A stretch of DNA of 5,134 bases from Ignavibacteriaceae bacterium (GTDB lineage Bacteria; Bacteroidota; Ignavibacteria; Ignavibacteriales; Ignavibacteriaceae), in contig JALHTS010000513.1 of assembly GCA_022865965.1 (NCBI GenBank), positions 1 through 5,134 of the forward strand, in the 5' to 3' direction. The position numbers and the translations under genes are program-made. Under the pieces are notes generated by a model. That model did not search any database and was not told the origin of the DNA. It saw nothing but the letters and a program-made list of their open reading frames with translations. How positions within the stretch are numbered: the first letter of the stretch is position 1; the number at the start of each line of letters is the position of its first letter. Below, piece after piece: positions 4,494-5,134 of the stretch.

Positions 4494-5134
4494 ATGAATG
4501 AAAAAGTAATACTTCAAACAGACCTTCCTGAATTAAAACTCTTCAAACAAGGTAAAGTCCGGGATATTTATGATCTCGGTGAATATTTCCTTATTGTTTC
4601 AACTGACAGACTTTCAGCATTTGACGTAATAATGGGGCAGGGAATTCCTTTTAAAGGAAAAGTGCTTACAAAAATTTCTGAGTTCTGGTTCAAATTTTCA
4701 GAGGGAATAATTGAAAATCATTTAGTTTCAACCAATGTTAATGAATATCCGGAAATTTGTAAACAATACATTGAAGTTCTTGAAGGCAGAAGTATGCTTG
4801 TTAAAAAATCGGAAGTAGTGCCGATTGAAAGTGTTGTAAGAGGATATATTTCAGGTTCTGGTTGGGTTGATTATAAGAAAACAGGAAAAATTTGTGGAAT
4901 CGATTTACAGGAAGGGTTGCAGGAATCGGAAAAATTTCCGGAAATACTTTTTACTCCTGCTACTAAAGCTGAAATAGGGTTACACGACGAAAATATTTCC
5001 GAAGATGAAGCAAAGAAAATTGCCGGCACAGATGTTATTGAAACATTGAAAAATAAAACTACTGAGATTTATAAAGCTGCCTCTGACTATGCACTAAGTA
5101 AAGGAATTATTATTGCCGATACTAAAATGGAATT
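4494..5134 (+). CDS. Phosphoribosylaminoimidazole-succinocarboxamide synthase, 3' end beyond window
   Basis: SAICAR synthetase of de novo purine synthesis (EC 6.3.2.6): it joins aspartate to CAIR using ATP, in the cytoplasm. The 213 visible residues show the family landmarks in order: [12 protein letters not shown] (18-29, nucleotide-binding strand), STDRLSAFD (36-44), [17 protein letters not shown] (108-124), [17 protein letters not shown] (153-169) and IIADTKME at the window edge. The insert pattern fits the longer form of the enzyme (about 290-310 residues), so roughly one third is missing beyond position 5134. The ATG at 4494 is chosen because AAGG at 4483-4486 lies 7 nt upstream and the sequence begins normally at [14 protein letters not shown]. 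It is a core gene and marks the chromosomal edge of the accessory block. G+C is about 37% in a sampled row. Confidence 0.97.
   Translation, partial: MNEKVILQTDLPELKLFKQGKVRDIYDLGEYFLIVSTDRLSAFDVIMGQGIPFKGKVLTKISEFWFKFSEGIIENHLVSTNVNEYPEICKQYIEVLEGRSMLVKKSEVVPIESVVRGYISGSGWVDYKKTGKICGIDLQEGLQESEKFPEILFTPATKAEIGLHDENISEDEAKKIAGTDVIETLKNKTTEIYKAASDYALSKGIIIADTKME

Overview
The window is a short, AT-rich piece of bacterial chromosome. Two well-formed promoters (3058-3088 and 4439-4469) carry TTG, a 20-nt spacer and TAnnTTTG. This is the -33/-7 pattern known from Bacteroidota and relatives, so a Bacteroidota- or Ignavibacteria-like host is my best guess. No rRNA, tRNA or CRISPR array is present.

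Layout: a rho-independent terminator (142-169) closes an upstream gene outside the window. It is followed by about 4.2 kb of accessory DNA. The far right is the first two thirds of the housekeeping gene purC (4494 to the window end) with its own promoter. Just before that promoter is only the right half of a terminator (4394-4409). Its 15-bp core is identical to the right arm and T-tract of the terminator at 142-169, so the accessory block looks inserted between a terminator and purC.

Inside the block, in order: a 5' scrap of a type I restriction subunit R gene (hsdR-like) fused to the 3' end of a specificity subunit gene (hsdS-like); a 739-residue, very AT-rich four-helix membrane protein resembling DUF2254 in its first third; the decayed 3' end of a DNA methyltransferase-like gene; an intact two-gene operon for 'mobile mystery protein' A (helix-turn-helix) and B (Fic enzyme); and a second scrap of the same hsdS 3' end. 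The two hsdS scraps form a 43-bp direct repeat (42/43 identical) set 3760 bp apart. Recombination between them would release a circle carrying the membrane gene and the Fic operon and would rejoin a continuous hsdS 3' end.

How the genes work together: A and B overlap by 10 bp and are preceded by three near-palindromic 17-bp sites spaced exactly 33 bp apart. The sites cover the upstream region, the promoter, and the Shine-Dalgarno/start codon of A. A also carries TMKLEG, which fits the [S/T]xxxE[G/N] inhibitory motif of Fic antitoxins. I infer that A is both the antitoxin and the autorepressor of the Fic enzyme B. The membrane protein is of unknown function. Its position in a restriction-modification graveyard next to a toxin-antitoxin pair makes a defence role possible but unproven.
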